Origin: Oscillibacter sp. PC13
Lineage (GTDB): Bacteria; Bacillota; Clostridia; Oscillospirales; Oscillospiraceae
Assembly: GCF_900115635.1 (NCBI RefSeq)
Contig: NZ_FOXE01000005.1
Location: 62,001-126,000 of the forward strand
Direction of reading: 5' to 3'
Length of the DNA: 64,000 bases
Shown: piece after piece, positions 1-8,859 of the stretch
Numbering within the stretch: position 1 is the stretch's first letter
How the letters are laid out: each line of letters starts with the position of its first letter
Position numbers and translations under genes: made by a program
Notes under the pieces: model-generated
Databases searched by the model: none
The model's input: only the letters and a program-made list of their open reading frames with translations
What the model was told of the DNA's origin: nothing

Positions 1-942
1 TTTTGCAAGCGCCTCGGCTCGGGCTGGATCGCTGGTCTCAAGAAGGTCTGCAGCCAGATCTGCCGCACCCATGCGCCCGGCGGCGTTAATCCGGGGAGAG
101 AGCACAAAGCCAATTTGAATGGAGGTGATGGGCTTTCCCAGAAGTCCGGCCTCCTTTAAAAGTGCGTGAATGCCCACAAAATTGGTATGAGGCAGGGCTT
201 CCAGGCCACAGTGGACAATCGTGCGGTTTTCGCCTTCCATCCGCATGACATCAGCAATGGTGCCGATGGCGGCCAGCGTGCAGTACCGGGCGAACAAGGC
301 GTCCTCACGGCTTTCCCCGCCCAGAGCCAGCACCAGTTTCAGCGCCACGCCGACACCGGCCAAGTACTTGAAGGGGTAGGAGCAGTCCGGCCGATGCGGG
401 TCGACCACTGCCACAGCATGCGGCAGTGTGTCCTTGCACTCATGGTGATCCGTTACGACCACATCCATTCCTAGTCCGTTGGCAAAATCCACTTCCTCAT
501 TGCCAGTAATGCCGCAGTCCACGGTGATCATCAAGGAGGCACCCTGCTCGTGCAGATTCCGGATGGCATCGCAGGAGAGGCCGTAGCCGTCCTCAATTCT
601 CCGGGGAATATAACGCAGGCAGCGGGCACCGCAGCTGCGCAGGTAGTCTGTAAGCAGGCAGGTGGAGGTAATGCCGTCCACATCGTAGTCGCCGAAGACG
701 GCAATGGTTTCTCCTGAGGCAATGGCCTGCTGAATGCGGGTAACGGCTTTGTCCATATCCCGCATCAGCATCGGGGAAAGCGTCAGCTTCCGCTCCCGAT
801 CCAAGAATTCTGCGGCCGCCTCTGCCGTGGTAATGCCCCGGGCTGCCAGCACGGTGGACAGCAAATAGGAATACCCTGCACTGCGCAGGAGGGCAACGTC
901 CTGCTCTGCCGGAGCCCCGATATTCCATTTTTTGAATTTCAT
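1..942 (-). CDS. recJ: Single-stranded-DNA-specific exonuclease RecJ (partial, 3' end outside window)
   Basis: 5' part of RecJ, the 5'-to-3' single-strand DNA exonuclease of the DHH phosphoesterase superfamily, used in RecF-type recombination and mismatch/base-excision repair. 314 codons are visible without a stop and the frame runs off the window edge. Translated by hand from ATG at 942, preceded by AAAGGGGGGA. Visible motifs: DHH motif I GDYDVDGITS near residue 75, the metal-binding TDHHE motif near residue 157, and SPRINAAGRMG near residue 290. These are diagnostic of bacterial RecJ. The C-terminal DHHA1/OB part is not in the window. Identification is firm from motifs; length and 3' context cannot be judged. 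Confidence 0.93.
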   Translation of the reverse strand, partial: MKFKKWNIGAPAEQDVALLRSAGYSYLLSTVLAARGITTAEAAAEFLDRERKLTLSPMLMRDMDKAVTRIQQAIASGETIAVFGDYDVDGITSTCLLTDYLRSCGARCLRYIPRRIEDGYGLSCDAIRNLHEQGASLMITVDCGITGNEEVDFANGLGMDVVVTDHHECKDTLPHAVAVVDPHRPDCSYPFKYLAGVGVALKLVLALGGESREDALFARYCTLAAIGTIADVMRMEGENRTIVHCGLEALPHTNFVGIHALLKEAGLLGKPITSIQIGFVLSPRINAAGRMGAADLAADLLETSDPARAEALAK

Positions 943-1053
943 AGATACGTTCCCCCCTTTCCCATATTTGCCTGAAGAAGCTATGATAACCAGAATATTA
1001 TATCAGGCAAGCGCTGAAACGTAAAGGCTTTTCTGTATTCCGACACCCTTCGT

Positions 1054-1082
1054 TTGACGAAACTTCCGGATTTTGGTACAAT
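1054..1082 (+). promoter_or_regulatory. Sigma-A promoter of the SLH gene
   Basis: TTGACG (1054-1059), 17-bp spacer, TACAAT (1077-1082). Near-consensus promoter placed 48 bp before the SLH-protein start at 1130; no other gene lies between. Confidence 0.75.
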
Positions 1083-1129
1083 GCCCTATATCTGCAAACA
1101 AATGAATCGCCAAAGGAGCAAAAACAACG

Positions 1130-2641
1130 ATGAAAAATTGTCTGCAACGGCTGCTCGCCTGTGGGCTGCTGTGCGCACTGCTGTTGGGAGTTTCGGCGCC
1201 CTCTGCGGCTGCTGCGCGCACGGGCTTTTCCGATGTCCCTGCCTCACACTGGGCTGCCGCGTCCATTACCCGGGCGGTTGACCTGGGTCTGTTTCAGGGA
1301 GAGAGCAAAACAACGTTTGGACTGGGACATCCCATGACTCGGGCGGCCTTTACCGTAGTGCTGTGCCGCTTTTTCGGATGGGAGATGGCGAAACCGGAGC
1401 AGGGTACCTATACGGATGTGCAGAACCCTGCCGCCTGGTATTACAGCGCGGTGGAGACGGCTTATGCCAACGGCGCTGTTACCCGCCAAACAGAGAAATT
1501 CCGGCCGAGTGACGCCATCACTCGAGAGGAGATTGCGGTCATGCTGGTGCGGGCCCTGGGGTATGGAACCATTGCGGGCCTTGCGCAGGAACTGCCCATG
1601 CCCTTCCGGGATGTGAATGCCAATGTGGGATATATCTCCATGGCCTATGAGCTTGGAATCATCAGCGGGACCTCCGCTGCGGCTTTTTCGCCGGATCGGA
1701 CGGCGACCCGGGAACAGGCGGCGGTGATGCTGATGCGCCTGTATGACAAATACCATGCTTCGTCTATTGGCCGAATCGGTATTACCACCACTGCAGAAGG
1801 GCTGACCGGCTACGAGGCCGTGGCAGTGCCTGCCGCCCGGCTGGTGTATAACGGCCAGGTGCAGGTTTCCATTGGAATGGAAGAGGAGACGACTGCTGCC
1901 ATCCAGACAGCCGCACGGGCCAGCGGCGCAGCGGTTTTGCTGCAGGTCACCGGAAGTACCAACACACTGAAGGGGGCGTCTGGTGAACTGGCGGGCAAAA
2001 TCGCGGACGCGGTCAGCGCCGGCGGTTATGACGGGGTGTTTTTGGACCTCCCCAAGCTGAAGTTTGAGCAGAGAAAGTTGCTGACCACACTGGTACAGGC
2101 ACTGGACAGCGCCTTGGGCGAGAAAGCATTGTATGTGGCGGCGGAGGCGCCCGTGTGGGAGGGAAAGACCTACGAGGGGTATGACTATGCTGCCTTGGGC
2201 GCTGCGGCGGACCGTCTGGTGCTGCGGGTGGCACCCTATGAGCAGAATGGCGGAGGCTTTCCCATCGCACCGATGGAGCCGCTGGAGGAGGTCTATTACG
2301 CTTTGGCGGAGTTAAGGGGAGTGGTCCCAGGGGAGAAAATCACCCTGATGATGACCACGACAGGCATCGCCTGGACTGGAGGAAAACGGGGCGGAACGCC
2401 GGACGCGGCGGAGATAGCGGCCCGCCTGGCAGATCGGGAGACGGAGACTTACTACTCCAGCCGCTATGCCTGCGCCTATCTGACCTGCGCAGAGAACGAC
2501 AGGAGTCAGACCGTGGTGTGGTATCTGAATCAAGAGGCGGCGGCGGAACGGGCCAGGATGGCGGGCTTTTTCGGCGTGGATCAGGTGTGTCTGAGCGATT
2601 TGTCATCTGTATCGGAGGAGTTGCTGAAGGGACTGCAGTAA
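1130..2641 (+). CDS. SLH-domain surface protein with degenerate GH18-like C-terminal domain
   Basis: 503-residue exported protein. A signal peptide (positive start, hydrophobic core, Ala-rich end) spans about residues 1-28. Three S-layer homology repeats follow (about 32-75, 92-138, 150-200), each with FxDVxxxxW-like and TRA/TRE signatures. These domains bind secondary cell-wall polymer and anchor proteins to the surface. From about 215 to the end the sequence resembles a GH18/YaaH-type TIM barrel. The place where active GH18 enzymes have DxxDxDxE reads DGVFLDLP, so the catalytic Glu is absent, which suggests binding rather than hydrolysis. Single gene with its own promoter and a strong bidirectional terminator. 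SLH assignment is firm; the C-terminal fold is an inference. Confidence 0.8.
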   Translation: MKNCLQRLLACGLLCALLLGVSAPSAAAARTGFSDVPASHWAAASITRAVDLGLFQGESKTTFGLGHPMTRAAFTVVLCRFFGWEMAKPEQGTYTDVQNPAAWYYSAVETAYANGAVTRQTEKFRPSDAITREEIAVMLVRALGYGTIAGLAQELPMPFRDVNANVGYISMAYELGIISGTSAAAFSPDRTATREQAAVMLMRLYDKYHASSIGRIGITTTAEGLTGYEAVAVPAARLVYNGQVQVSIGMEEETTAAIQTAARASGAAVLLQVTGSTNTLKGASGELAGKIADAVSAGGYDGVFLDLPKLKFEQRKLLTTLVQALDSALGEKALYVAAEAPVWEGKTYEGYDYAALGAAADRLVLRVAPYEQNGGGFPIAPMEPLEEVYYALAELRGVVPGEKITLMMTTTGIAWTGGKRGGTPDAAEIAARLADRETETYYSSRYACAYLTCAENDRSQTVVWYLNQEAAAERARMAGFFGVDQVCLSDLSSVSEELLKGLQ

Positions 2642-2664
2642 GAGAATCCGCCCATATCGAAAAC

Positions 2665-2706
2665 AAAAAAGCTGGGGGAAGCAATTGCTTCCCCCAGCTT
2701 TTTTGA
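2665..2706. terminator. Bidirectional terminator between SLH gene and azlD
   Basis: Perfect 28-nt palindrome (GCTGGGGGAAGC / GCTTCCCCCAGC, 2671-2698) flanked by A6 and T6 runs. It serves the convergent genes on both sides. Confidence 0.92.
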
Positions 2707-2718
2707 AAAGTTGTGTCA

Positions 2719-3030
2719 TCAGCGGCAGAGCACCAGCTCCACCAAAAATACCACGGCACAGCAGGCCGCGGAGACAGAAAAGAGTCCGGCACCGCACCAG
2801 GCCAGCACAATCCCCGCGCCAAGAGCCAGCGCTCCGGCAATGGGGATCTGGGTGGCACCCAGAATGGCGGGAAAAGTCATGACCGCCAATGTTACATAGG
2901 GAACGTAATAGAGAAAGGACTGTACAAAACGATTTTGAATTTGCTGCCGGATCAGTGTCAGGGGCAGGACCCGAATGGCATAGGTGACGGCAGCCATTAC
3001 AAACAGATAGAGGTAGATATTATGCTGCAT
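2719..3030 (-). CDS. azlD: Branched-chain amino acid export small subunit AzlD
   Basis: 103-residue, almost entirely hydrophobic protein with about four membrane segments, typical of the AzlD family. It acts with AzlC as an exporter of branched-chain amino acids or analogues (4-azaleucine resistance in Bacillus). Start placed at ATG 3030, which overlaps the end of azlC by 11 bp as expected for translational coupling; an upstream in-frame start at 3090 would add a non-hydrophobic Arg-rich stretch and is unlikely. Ends just before the shared terminator at 2665-2706. Family assignment rests on size, hydrophobicity profile and linkage to azlC. Confidence 0.85.
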   Translation of the reverse strand: MQHNIYLYLFVMAAVTYAIRVLPLTLIRQQIQNRFVQSFLYYVPYVTLAVMTFPAILGATQIPIAGALALGAGIVLAWCGAGLFSVSAACCAVVFLVELVLCR

Positions 3031-3811
3031 GACCGGCAGGCTCCTCCTTGGCTGCGGAAATCGGGAACAGGGCCGCCGCGAGACCCGCAATGACCACGGT
3101 CAGCAAAATGGTGCGTGTCCCGTCCGAGAGCGTGGCCAGCAGCGGCAGCTTTGCCGCTCCGTAGCTGGCGGCAAAGCTTGCCGCCACGACGCCCGCCACC
3201 ACACGGCTTTTCCGGGCCGGGGGAATGATCACAGCCAGAAACATGCCGAACAGGGCGACCCCCAGTGCACTGACCACCCGGAGCGGCAGAATACTTCCGG
3301 CGGTGACGCCGACAGCGGTGCCGATGGCCCAGCAGGGGGCGGCGACGAGAATGGCGCCGTATGTGTAGAAGGGATCCAGATAACCGGGGCGGGCAATCGA
3401 AATGCCGAATAGCTCGTCCGCAATGTCATAGCCCAGCAAAAGCCGATGGCGCAGCGCGGTGCCGGGAGCCAGACGCTGGCTGAGAGCACAGCTCATCAGC
3501 AGATACCGGGCATTGGCAATCAGTGTGACCAGAGCAACCTCCCAATAGGCGGCTTTGGCGGCAATCAGGGCGAACCCGGCATACTCGCCGGCAGAGGCGT
3601 TCAGCAGCAGGCTGGACAGAAAGCCTTGGAAGGCCGTCAGACCTGCGCCGCGGGCCGCAATCCCCAGGGTAAAGGCCACCACAAAATAACCCAGCGCAAT
3701 GGGGGCACCGTCCCGGATTCCCTCCCGTAGAACATCTCCATGAGCTGCAAAAAATCCCCGTCTGGCCTTGATTGCAGGAAGGGCTGAAGAAGGGGAGCTT
3801 CCGTACATCAT
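3020..3811 (-). CDS. azlC: Branched-chain amino acid permease AzlC
   Basis: AzlC family inner-membrane protein, large subunit of the AzlCD exporter. The predicted protein is 263 residues with several hydrophobic segments; the family hallmarks are the GYFVVAFTLGIAA segment after the N-terminus, NASAGEYAG, and NARYLLMSCALSQRL. Start set at ATG 3811 because AAAGGTG lies 12 nt upstream; a TTG at 3838 is also in frame but has a poor ribosome binding site. The first ~30 residues before the first membrane helix are longer than usual, so a start further in is possible. Divergent from a LysR regulator at 3930 that probably controls it. Confidence 0.87.
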   Translation of the reverse strand: MMYGSSPSSALPAIKARRGFFAAHGDVLREGIRDGAPIALGYFVVAFTLGIAARGAGLTAFQGFLSSLLLNASAGEYAGFALIAAKAAYWEVALVTLIANARYLLMSCALSQRLAPGTALRHRLLLGYDIADELFGISIARPGYLDPFYTYGAILVAAPCWAIGTAVGVTAGSILPLRVVSALGVALFGMFLAVIIPPARKSRVVAGVVAASFAASYGAAKLPLLATLSDGTRTILLTVVIAGLAAALFPISAAKEEPAGHAA

Positions 3812-3863
3812 AAAAACACAACACACCTTTTGTTTCAATTCGGGCTTCAGTATAACATGTGAC

Positions 3864-3892
3864 TTGCTATTTGAAAAACGAATGTTTATAAT
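3864..3892 (+). promoter_or_regulatory. Promoter of the LysR gene in the azlC/lysR divergent region
   Basis: TTGCTA (3864-3869), 17-bp spacer, TATAAT (3887-3892). On the opposite strand a TATACT-like -10 for azlC overlaps the same 60 bp, so LysR binding here could control both genes. Confidence 0.7.
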
Positions 3893-3929
3893 GAATATAT
3901 AAGAAAAACTGATGAATGGAGGAGAGAAA

Positions 3930-4835
3930 ATGCTCTCGCACTACGATATTTTCTGCAAGGTCCTGGAAACCGGCAGCTTTACCAGAGCGGCGGATCTCCT
4001 GGGCTATTCCCAAAGTGCCGTCAGCCAGGCGGTAAAGGGGCTGGAACGGGAGCTGGGGACAACCTTAGTGAACCGGAACAAGGGGGGCATCACACCCACT
4101 GCGGATGGGGAGAGCTACCTGCCCTATATCCGGGCCATCAGCGGTGCAGAACGGACGCTGGATCGGAAGCGGCAGGAGATGCAGGGCCTGGAAAACAACA
4201 CCATCCGTATCGGTACCTTTACAACGGTCAGCCGCAACCTGCTGCCCCAGCTGATGCAGAGGTTTAAAGCCCTGTATCCGGGGGTGCATTTTGCCTTACA
4301 GCAGGGAGACTACACCAGTATCAACCAGTGGGTACAGGAAGGAATCATTGATTTTGGGTTCACCAACCGGCAGACAGCTGCCGGATTAACCGCGCAAACC
4401 CTGTATCAGGATGAGATGGTGGCGGTTCTGCCGCGGGGACACGCGCTTGCTGCACGGCCGCAAGTTCTGCTGAGGCAACTGGCAGAGGAACCTTTTATCT
4501 TACTGGATGAAGGGGCTGACAGCGTTCCGCTGAATGCTTTTTCTGAGCAGGGCCTTTCTCCGAAGATTGAATACAAGGTCTATGATGACTACTCCATCCT
4601 GGCCATGGTGCGGCAGGGGCTGGGGGTGTCCGTACTCTATCGTCTGGTGCTGCCCGGATTTGGAGAGGGGGTGGCGGTGCGCCCCATTCGGGAGGCACCG
4701 GAGCGCACCGTGGCACTGGCGTGGCGCAGCTGGGAGACAATGCCGCTGGCGGCACGGCGGTTTGCGGAGTTCATCATCCGGCATGCGCCGGAGGTGCTGG
4801 CGGAACTGCTGCCGGAATGCAGCGCCCGGATATAA
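3930..4835 (+). CDS. LysR-family transcriptional regulator
   Basis: 301-residue LysR-type regulator. N-terminal winged helix-turn-helix about residues 1-60 (SFTRAADLLGYSQSAVSQAVKGLE is the recognition region), then a periplasmic-binding-fold effector domain from about 88 to 290. Start chosen at ATG 3930, preceded by GGAGGAGAGAAA; an ATG at 3912 lies upstream of that ribosome binding site. Divergent from azlCD, the usual arrangement for a LysR activator and its target, so a role in sensing branched-chain amino acids is inferred. No effector can be read from the sequence. Confidence 0.92.
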   Translation: MLSHYDIFCKVLETGSFTRAADLLGYSQSAVSQAVKGLERELGTTLVNRNKGGITPTADGESYLPYIRAISGAERTLDRKRQEMQGLENNTIRIGTFTTVSRNLLPQLMQRFKALYPGVHFALQQGDYTSINQWVQEGIIDFGFTNRQTAAGLTAQTLYQDEMVAVLPRGHALAARPQVLLRQLAEEPFILLDEGADSVPLNAFSEQGLSPKIEYKVYDDYSILAMVRQGLGVSVLYRLVLPGFGEGVAVRPIREAPERTVALAWRSWETMPLAARRFAEFIIRHAPEVLAELLPECSARI

Positions 4836-4876
4836 CGGCCCGCGGGAACCAATGGATACAGCCGCACGGAACCTGC

Positions 4877-4906
4877 AAAAAGAGGAGGAGCATTGGCTCC
4901 TCCTCT
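4877..4906 (-). terminator. Terminator of the P-loop gene
   Basis: On the minus strand, AGAGGAGGAGC / GCTCCTCCTCT (11-bp stem, 4-nt loop) followed by TTTTTG. It sits just past the stop at 4921; it may also serve the LysR gene, although the plus-strand tail lacks a T-run. Confidence 0.7.
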
Positions 4907-4920
4907 GAAATATTCTGAAT

Positions 4921-5331
4921 TTAGAGATACCGCTGCATGCCGTCTGTTGCCATTCCAACATCGGCACTGATGGTCACGGTAAATTTGATGTTGTTGGCCT
5001 CGCCGAAAGCATCCAGCCAGTTCAGGAAAGATTCTGTGTCCGTTCCGACCTCGCCGCCGACAACCTTGCACAGGTTGTCGATAAATACATGAGAGATATC
5101 ATAGTTGCCGGCGTACAGGCCGCTGATAAAGCCCCGCAGCAACTCATAACTGTTCAATTTATATTCCTGAGCGTCAATCAAGCGAATGTGATAGTGAATA
5201 TCGTACGTCATATTGCGGTTGGCTTCAATACAAACCACGTTTCCGGGCTCGTCCTTCGCCGCGTTGTTGATCAGTTCGATGAGCTGCTTGGTCTTGCCGG
5301 AACCCTTTACGCCCATAATAAGTCTGACCAT
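4921..5331 (-). CDS. Small P-loop nucleotide-binding protein of unknown role
   Basis: 136 residues. Walker A motif GVKGSGKT at about residues 7-14 and a Walker-B-like hydrophobic strand ending in Asp (HVFIDN, about 86). It is only about the size of a minimal P-loop core, with no added domain or membrane segment. Start is ATG 5331, preceded by AGGAG with a 7-nt spacing; a GTG at 5340 lies inside the ribosome binding site. Monocistronic, with its own terminator. Similar short proteins are sometimes labelled PilT-like from the ATPase motif alone, but nothing here indicates pili. Function unknown. Confidence 0.75.
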   Translation of the reverse strand: MVRLIMGVKGSGKTKQLIELINNAAKDEPGNVVCIEANRNMTYDIHYHIRLIDAQEYKLNSYELLRGFISGLYAGNYDISHVFIDNLCKVVGGEVGTDTESFLNWLDAFGEANNIKFTVTISADVGMATDGMQRYL

Positions 5332-5473
5332 AATTATCACTCCTGTTAATTAAAATCGTGGGAAATGGTTTTGCTACGTTAAGGATATCATAACATTCTG
5401 TAAAAAACAATGCAGAAAAGCAAATTTAAACTTTGTTCATATTGAGCATTGACAGCGCTAAGGCAGGGGAGAA

Positions 5474-5507
5474 TACAGGGAGTTTCATAAAAGCTGACAA
5501 CTCCCTG
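5474..5507. repeat. Inverted repeat after pgi (weak terminator)
   Basis: 9-bp perfect stem CAGGGAGTT / AACTCCCTG downstream of the pgi stop. On the minus strand the tail is TATTCT rather than a T-run, so termination would be weak. Confidence 0.4.
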
Positions 5508-5516
5508 AAAAAAACG

Positions 5517-6851
5517 TTATTGCGTCAGCTTAGCTTCCAACTCCGCCTTCTGCGCCTCATATCCGGGCTTGCCCAACAGGGCAAACATGTTCTTCTTATA
5601 GGCCTCCACGCCGGGCTGATCGAAGGGGTTTACATCCAGCAGATATCCGGACAGGCCGCAGGCATACTCAAAGAAGTAAATCAACTGGCCCAAGTCCTCT
5701 GCAGACTTGCCGCCGGTTTCCACAATAATATTCGGAACACCGCCCTCGGTGTGGGCCAGGAGTGTCCCGTCCATGGCTCGGTCCCGGATAAAGTCCATGG
5801 ACTGCCCGGCCAAAAAGTTCAGGCCATCGCCATCTGCCTTATCGATGGGAACAGCCAGCTGGTGGCTGGAGGCCCCCAGGCGCACGACGGTTTCAAACAT
5901 CAGGCGCCTGCCCTGCTGGATATACTGTCCCATCGAGTGCAGGTCTGCGGTGAAATCCACGCTGGCGGGAAAGAGTCCCTTTTCGTCCTTGCCCTCGCTC
6001 TCCCCGAAAAGCTGCTTCCACCACTCCGCCATGAAACGGAAGGCGGGATCATAGCAGGCCAGGAGTTCGATGGAGCGGCCAGAGCGGTACAGCGCATAGC
6101 GGATGGCGGCATAGCGCCAGGCCGGACAGGAGAAGGAGGCATCGCCGCAGATATCCATCATAGCGGCGGCGCCCCGCATCAGGGCCTCGATGTCCACACC
6201 GGTGACGGCAATGGGCAGCAGGCCAACGGCGGTGAGTACGCTGTACCGCCCGCCCACGTCGTCGGGAACCACAAAGGTCTCCCATCCCTCAGCGTCCGCC
6301 AGGGATTTCAGCGCGCCGCGCGCTTTATCTGTGGTGGCATAGATACGATCTTTGGCTCCGTCCTTGCCATAACGGCGCTCCAGGGCTTCCCGGAAGAAGC
6401 GGAAGGCCACGGCGGGCTCGGTGGTGGTGCCGGATTTGGAGATGACGTTAACCGAGAAGTCTACATCAGCCACCAGATCCAGTACCTCCTGCAGTGCGTC
6501 GGAGGAAAGACCATTGCCTATGAAATAGACATTGGGCGTTTCTTTCCTTTTCAGATTGTAATTGGGAGAGCACAGGCATTCAATCACGCCGCGGGCACCT
6601 AAGTAGGAACCGCCGATACCGATGACCACCAGAGCCTTGGAGGTCCGCTGAATTTTGGCTGCGGCATCCTGAATGCGGGAAAACTCCGCCCGGTCATAAT
6701 CCCGGGGCAGATGAACCCAGCCGGTGAACTCACCGCCGGCCCCAGAGGCGTTCTGCAGCTTTTCGTGAGCCCGCTTCAGGCGGGGCGCCAACGCCTCCTC
6801 ATAGGGCAGAGGGAGAAAAGTCTTCATATGGAACAGCTTGACGTCCAGCAT
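5517..6851 (-). CDS. pgi: Glucose-6-phosphate isomerase
   Basis: 444-residue phosphoglucose isomerase interconverting glucose-6-phosphate and fructose-6-phosphate in the cytosol. Conserved SIS-fold signatures are visible: [13 protein letters not shown] near residue 80, [11 protein letters not shown] near 140, the [14 protein letters not shown] region near 205, and the SSHQLAVP and [23 protein letters not shown]-terminal motifs with the catalytic residues. The length is typical of the short bacterial Pgi. ATG at 6851 follows AAAGAAAGGACC. A near-consensus promoter lies at 6921-6949. Transcribed alone, away from the other glycolytic genes at 23.8-27.5 kb. Confidence 0.97.
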   Translation of the reverse strand: MLDVKLFHMKTFLPLPYEEALAPRLKRAHEKLQNASGAGGEFTGWVHLPRDYDRAEFSRIQDAAAKIQRTSKALVVIGIGGSYLGARGVIECLCSPNYNLKRKETPNVYFIGNGLSSDALQEVLDLVADVDFSVNVISKSGTTTEPAVAFRFFREALERRYGKDGAKDRIYATTDKARGALKSLADAEGWETFVVPDDVGGRYSVLTAVGLLPIAVTGVDIEALMRGAAAMMDICGDASFSCPAWRYAAIRYALYRSGRSIELLACYDPAFRFMAEWWKQLFGESEGKDEKGLFPASVDFTADLHSMGQYIQQGRRLMFETVVRLGASSHQLAVPIDKADGDGLNFLAGQSMDFIRDRAMDGTLLAHTEGGVPNIIVETGGKSAEDLGQLIYFFEYACGLSGYLLDVNPFDQPGVEAYKKNMFALLGKPGYEAQKAELEAKLTQ

Positions 6852-6920
6852 GGTAAACAGGTCCTTTCTTTTGTGATGGGCAAGCGGAATCGTTACGGTG
6901 AAACAGGAAATTTCTCATTC

Positions 6921-6949
6921 ATTATAGCATTTGAAACATGCATAAACAA
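6921..6949 (-). promoter_or_regulatory. Promoter of pgi
   Basis: Minus strand: TTGTTT (6949-6944), 17-bp spacer, TATAAT (6926-6921), 70 nt before the pgi start. Confidence 0.75.
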
Positions 6950-6990
6950 GAGAAAAGCCACGGATCATCGCCGAAAAAAGCACGGAACGG

Positions 6991-8112
6991 TCAATTGGAC
7001 AAAAAGGCCGTTTTCAAAAGGCGAGTCAGCATCTGTCCAAAGGTAATCCTGGGAACTTCCTCGCCCGCCAGAATGGGCAGTTCAGCAATCACCTCGCCTC
7101 CCGCTGTGACCGTCAGGGTGCCCAGTTGATCTCCCGCTGCTACCGGAGCCGGCACGGATTCCGCCAAGACCACAGACTGCTGCAATTCCCCGGCCCTGGA
7201 CTTTTCCAGAAGGAGATGTGTGCTGTCCCCAAGCACCGGCTGGACGGTTGCCTGTGTGCCCAGCTCCACCGGCACCGGTGCCAGAGCCTGCTCTGGTACA
7301 ATTTCTTTCAGGGCGTACGTGGAAAAGCCGAAGCTCAAAAGGCTTTTGGCGTCCTCAAACCGTTGGGCCGAAGTAGGGGCTTTCATGATGACGGAGATCA
7401 GCTCCATGCCGTCCCGCTCGGCAGTTCCTGAGAGACAGTAGAGGGCATTGTCAGTAGAGCCGGTCTTCAAACCGGTAGCACCGTCATAAAAACGGATCAG
7501 TTTATTGGTGTTTACCAAAGAGGAAGCGCCGTCCCGCAGTGTATCCATCCAGATGGTGGTGTACTGCCGGATATCCGGATGGTTTAAAATCAGCTCCCGG
7601 CTCATCAGAGCAATATCGTAAGCTGAGGTGACGTGTCCATCGGCCGGAAGGCCGGTGGCATTTCGAAATGTGGTGTCGTTCATACCAAGCTCTTTGGCGC
7701 GGGCGTTCATCCGCTCCACAAAGGCACCCTCGCTGCCTGCAACCTGCTCTGCCAGAGCAACTGCACAATCATTGGCAGATACCACGCACACGGCCTTCAG
7801 CATGTCGGACACGCTCATCTGCTCATTTTCCTTCAGCCAGATTTGGCTGCCTCCCATGGAACAGGCATGGGCGGAGGCGGTGATAACCGTGTCATACGAG
7901 AGCTGGCCGCTGTCAATGGCCTCCATGGTCAAGAGCAGAGTCATGACCTTTGTGACGCTGGCAGGCTCCAGCTTGGCATGCTCGTCTTTGGCAAACAGAA
8001 TGGTGCCCGTCTCTTTTTCCATCAGCAGTGCAGATGGCGCCGAAACGTCGATAGCCTGGGCGCCGGTTCCAAGGAAAAGCACGGCACACAGCAGAGCAAT
8101 CAGTTTTTTCAT
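6991..8112 (-). CDS. D-alanyl-D-alanine carboxypeptidase (DacA/DacF type, PBP5 family)
   Basis: 373-residue secreted serine peptidase that removes the terminal D-Ala from peptidoglycan pentapeptides. Signal peptide about residues 1-20. Active-site motifs are complete: SVTK at 52-55 (nucleophile Ser, general-base Lys), SAN near 108, and KTGS near 210. The peptidase S11 domain fills about 22-260; a C-terminal PBP5-like beta domain follows from about 270. A hydrophobic/basic tail at the end may bind the membrane. ATG 8112 is used because AAAGGGGGA precedes it; another start 18 nt upstream overlaps that site. The paralogue (vegetative or sporulation form) cannot be told from sequence alone. Confidence 0.93.
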   Translation of the reverse strand: MKKLIALLCAVLFLGTGAQAIDVSAPSALLMEKETGTILFAKDEHAKLEPASVTKVMTLLLTMEAIDSGQLSYDTVITASAHACSMGGSQIWLKENEQMSVSDMLKAVCVVSANDCAVALAEQVAGSEGAFVERMNARAKELGMNDTTFRNATGLPADGHVTSAYDIALMSRELILNHPDIRQYTTIWMDTLRDGASSLVNTNKLIRFYDGATGLKTGSTDNALYCLSGTAERDGMELISVIMKAPTSAQRFEDAKSLLSFGFSTYALKEIVPEQALAPVPVELGTQATVQPVLGDSTHLLLEKSRAGELQQSVVLAESVPAPVAAGDQLGTLTVTAGGEVIAELPILAGEEVPRITFGQMLTRLLKTAFLSN

Positions 8113-8249
8113 GGTGATCCCCCTTTGCATCGTTGATTCACTCTATGAAGAAGGGGGGACATTCATGACGGGCTGTTGAAAAGATAGGACACTTTCAATT
8201 TTCGGCTTGCAAATCTGAAAAACATATGGTATCATACATAACCAGATAT

Positions 8250-8323
8250 GCGGCTGTAGTTCATCGGTAGAACGGCAGCTTCCCAAGCTGCATAGGTGGG
8301 TTCGACTCCCATCAGCCGCTCCA
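8250..8323 (+). tRNA. tRNA-Gly (anticodon CCC)
   Basis: Cloverleaf read directly: acceptor GCGGCTG / CAGCCGC, anticodon stem GCAGC / GCTGC with loop TTCCCAA (anticodon CCC), T-arm with GGTTCGACTCC, discriminator T at 8320 and an encoded CCA at 8321-8323. It is followed immediately by a terminator hairpin. Confidence 0.96.
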
Positions 8324-8363
8324 TAAAAATGACCACACCAAACGGTGTGGTCATTTTTATGGA
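8321..8363. terminator. Terminator downstream of tRNA-Gly
   Basis: ATAAAAATGACCACACC / GGTGTGGTCATTTTTAT, a 17-bp stem with a short loop (AAAC) and an A/T-rich base. It begins directly at the tRNA CCA end. Confidence 0.88.
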
Positions 8364-8669
8364 TACCGTAAGCTTTTTGAAATGCTCGGCAGAAGTGAAC
8401 TCCACCTCCGCCAAGATTTTTGCCTTTGGCAAAAATACTTGTACACCGCACTTGCGGTGCGGCGCAGAAGGGCCGCTTACCGCAACGTAAATATCGGTTT
8501 TAATCGTCCTTTGCACATCAGAACAAGCTTTGTATTGCTTGCGCCCATTGCAAAGCCCATCGCGCGCTCATTCTGCTGCTCCTCGCTTCTACCCCCGCAA
8601 ACGCTTTGCTGGTTTACAGAGCGGGCCTGGGCACGGTTCTAAGGCTTGGACAGCATTTTTACCGCATTG

Positions 8670-8715
8670 GTCCAAAGCAAAAGGACGTCCGTACGGATGT
8701 CCTTTTGCTTTGGAC
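8670..8715. repeat. 46-nt near-perfect palindrome
   Basis: 17-bp arms running GTCCAAAGCAAAAGGAC, then one mismatch, then TCCG-TA-CGGA at the centre. Non-coding surroundings; no T-run on either side. Confidence 0.8.
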
Positions 8716-8824
8716 TTCAACAGAAAAGTAGACTTCGCTCTGAATGGACATGGCGAAAACCGCGTTCCTCCGTGTAGGCTCTCCGCTTTTCCTCGACACC
8801 TAATGGAAGCGGCGGAGCAAGGCC

Positions 8825-8859
8825 AAAGGAAAGACACGCTGCATGCGTGTCTTTCCTTT
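8825..8859. repeat. 15-bp perfect inverted repeat
   Basis: AAAGGAAAGACACGC, loop TGCAT, exact reverse complement. It lies 48 bp past the MATE gene stop (8908) and could act as its terminator on the minus strand, but no T-run follows. Confidence 0.75.

Noticed and set aside
5433..6602. A 389-codon open frame on the plus strand across pgi
   Set aside because: It is antisense to a clear pgi gene, has no ribosome binding site and shows no family features; GC-rich codon structure on the other strand explains it.
8143..8516. Short minus-strand frames overlapping tRNA-Gly
   Set aside because: They translate the complement of the tRNA and its terminator, a common source of false small proteins.
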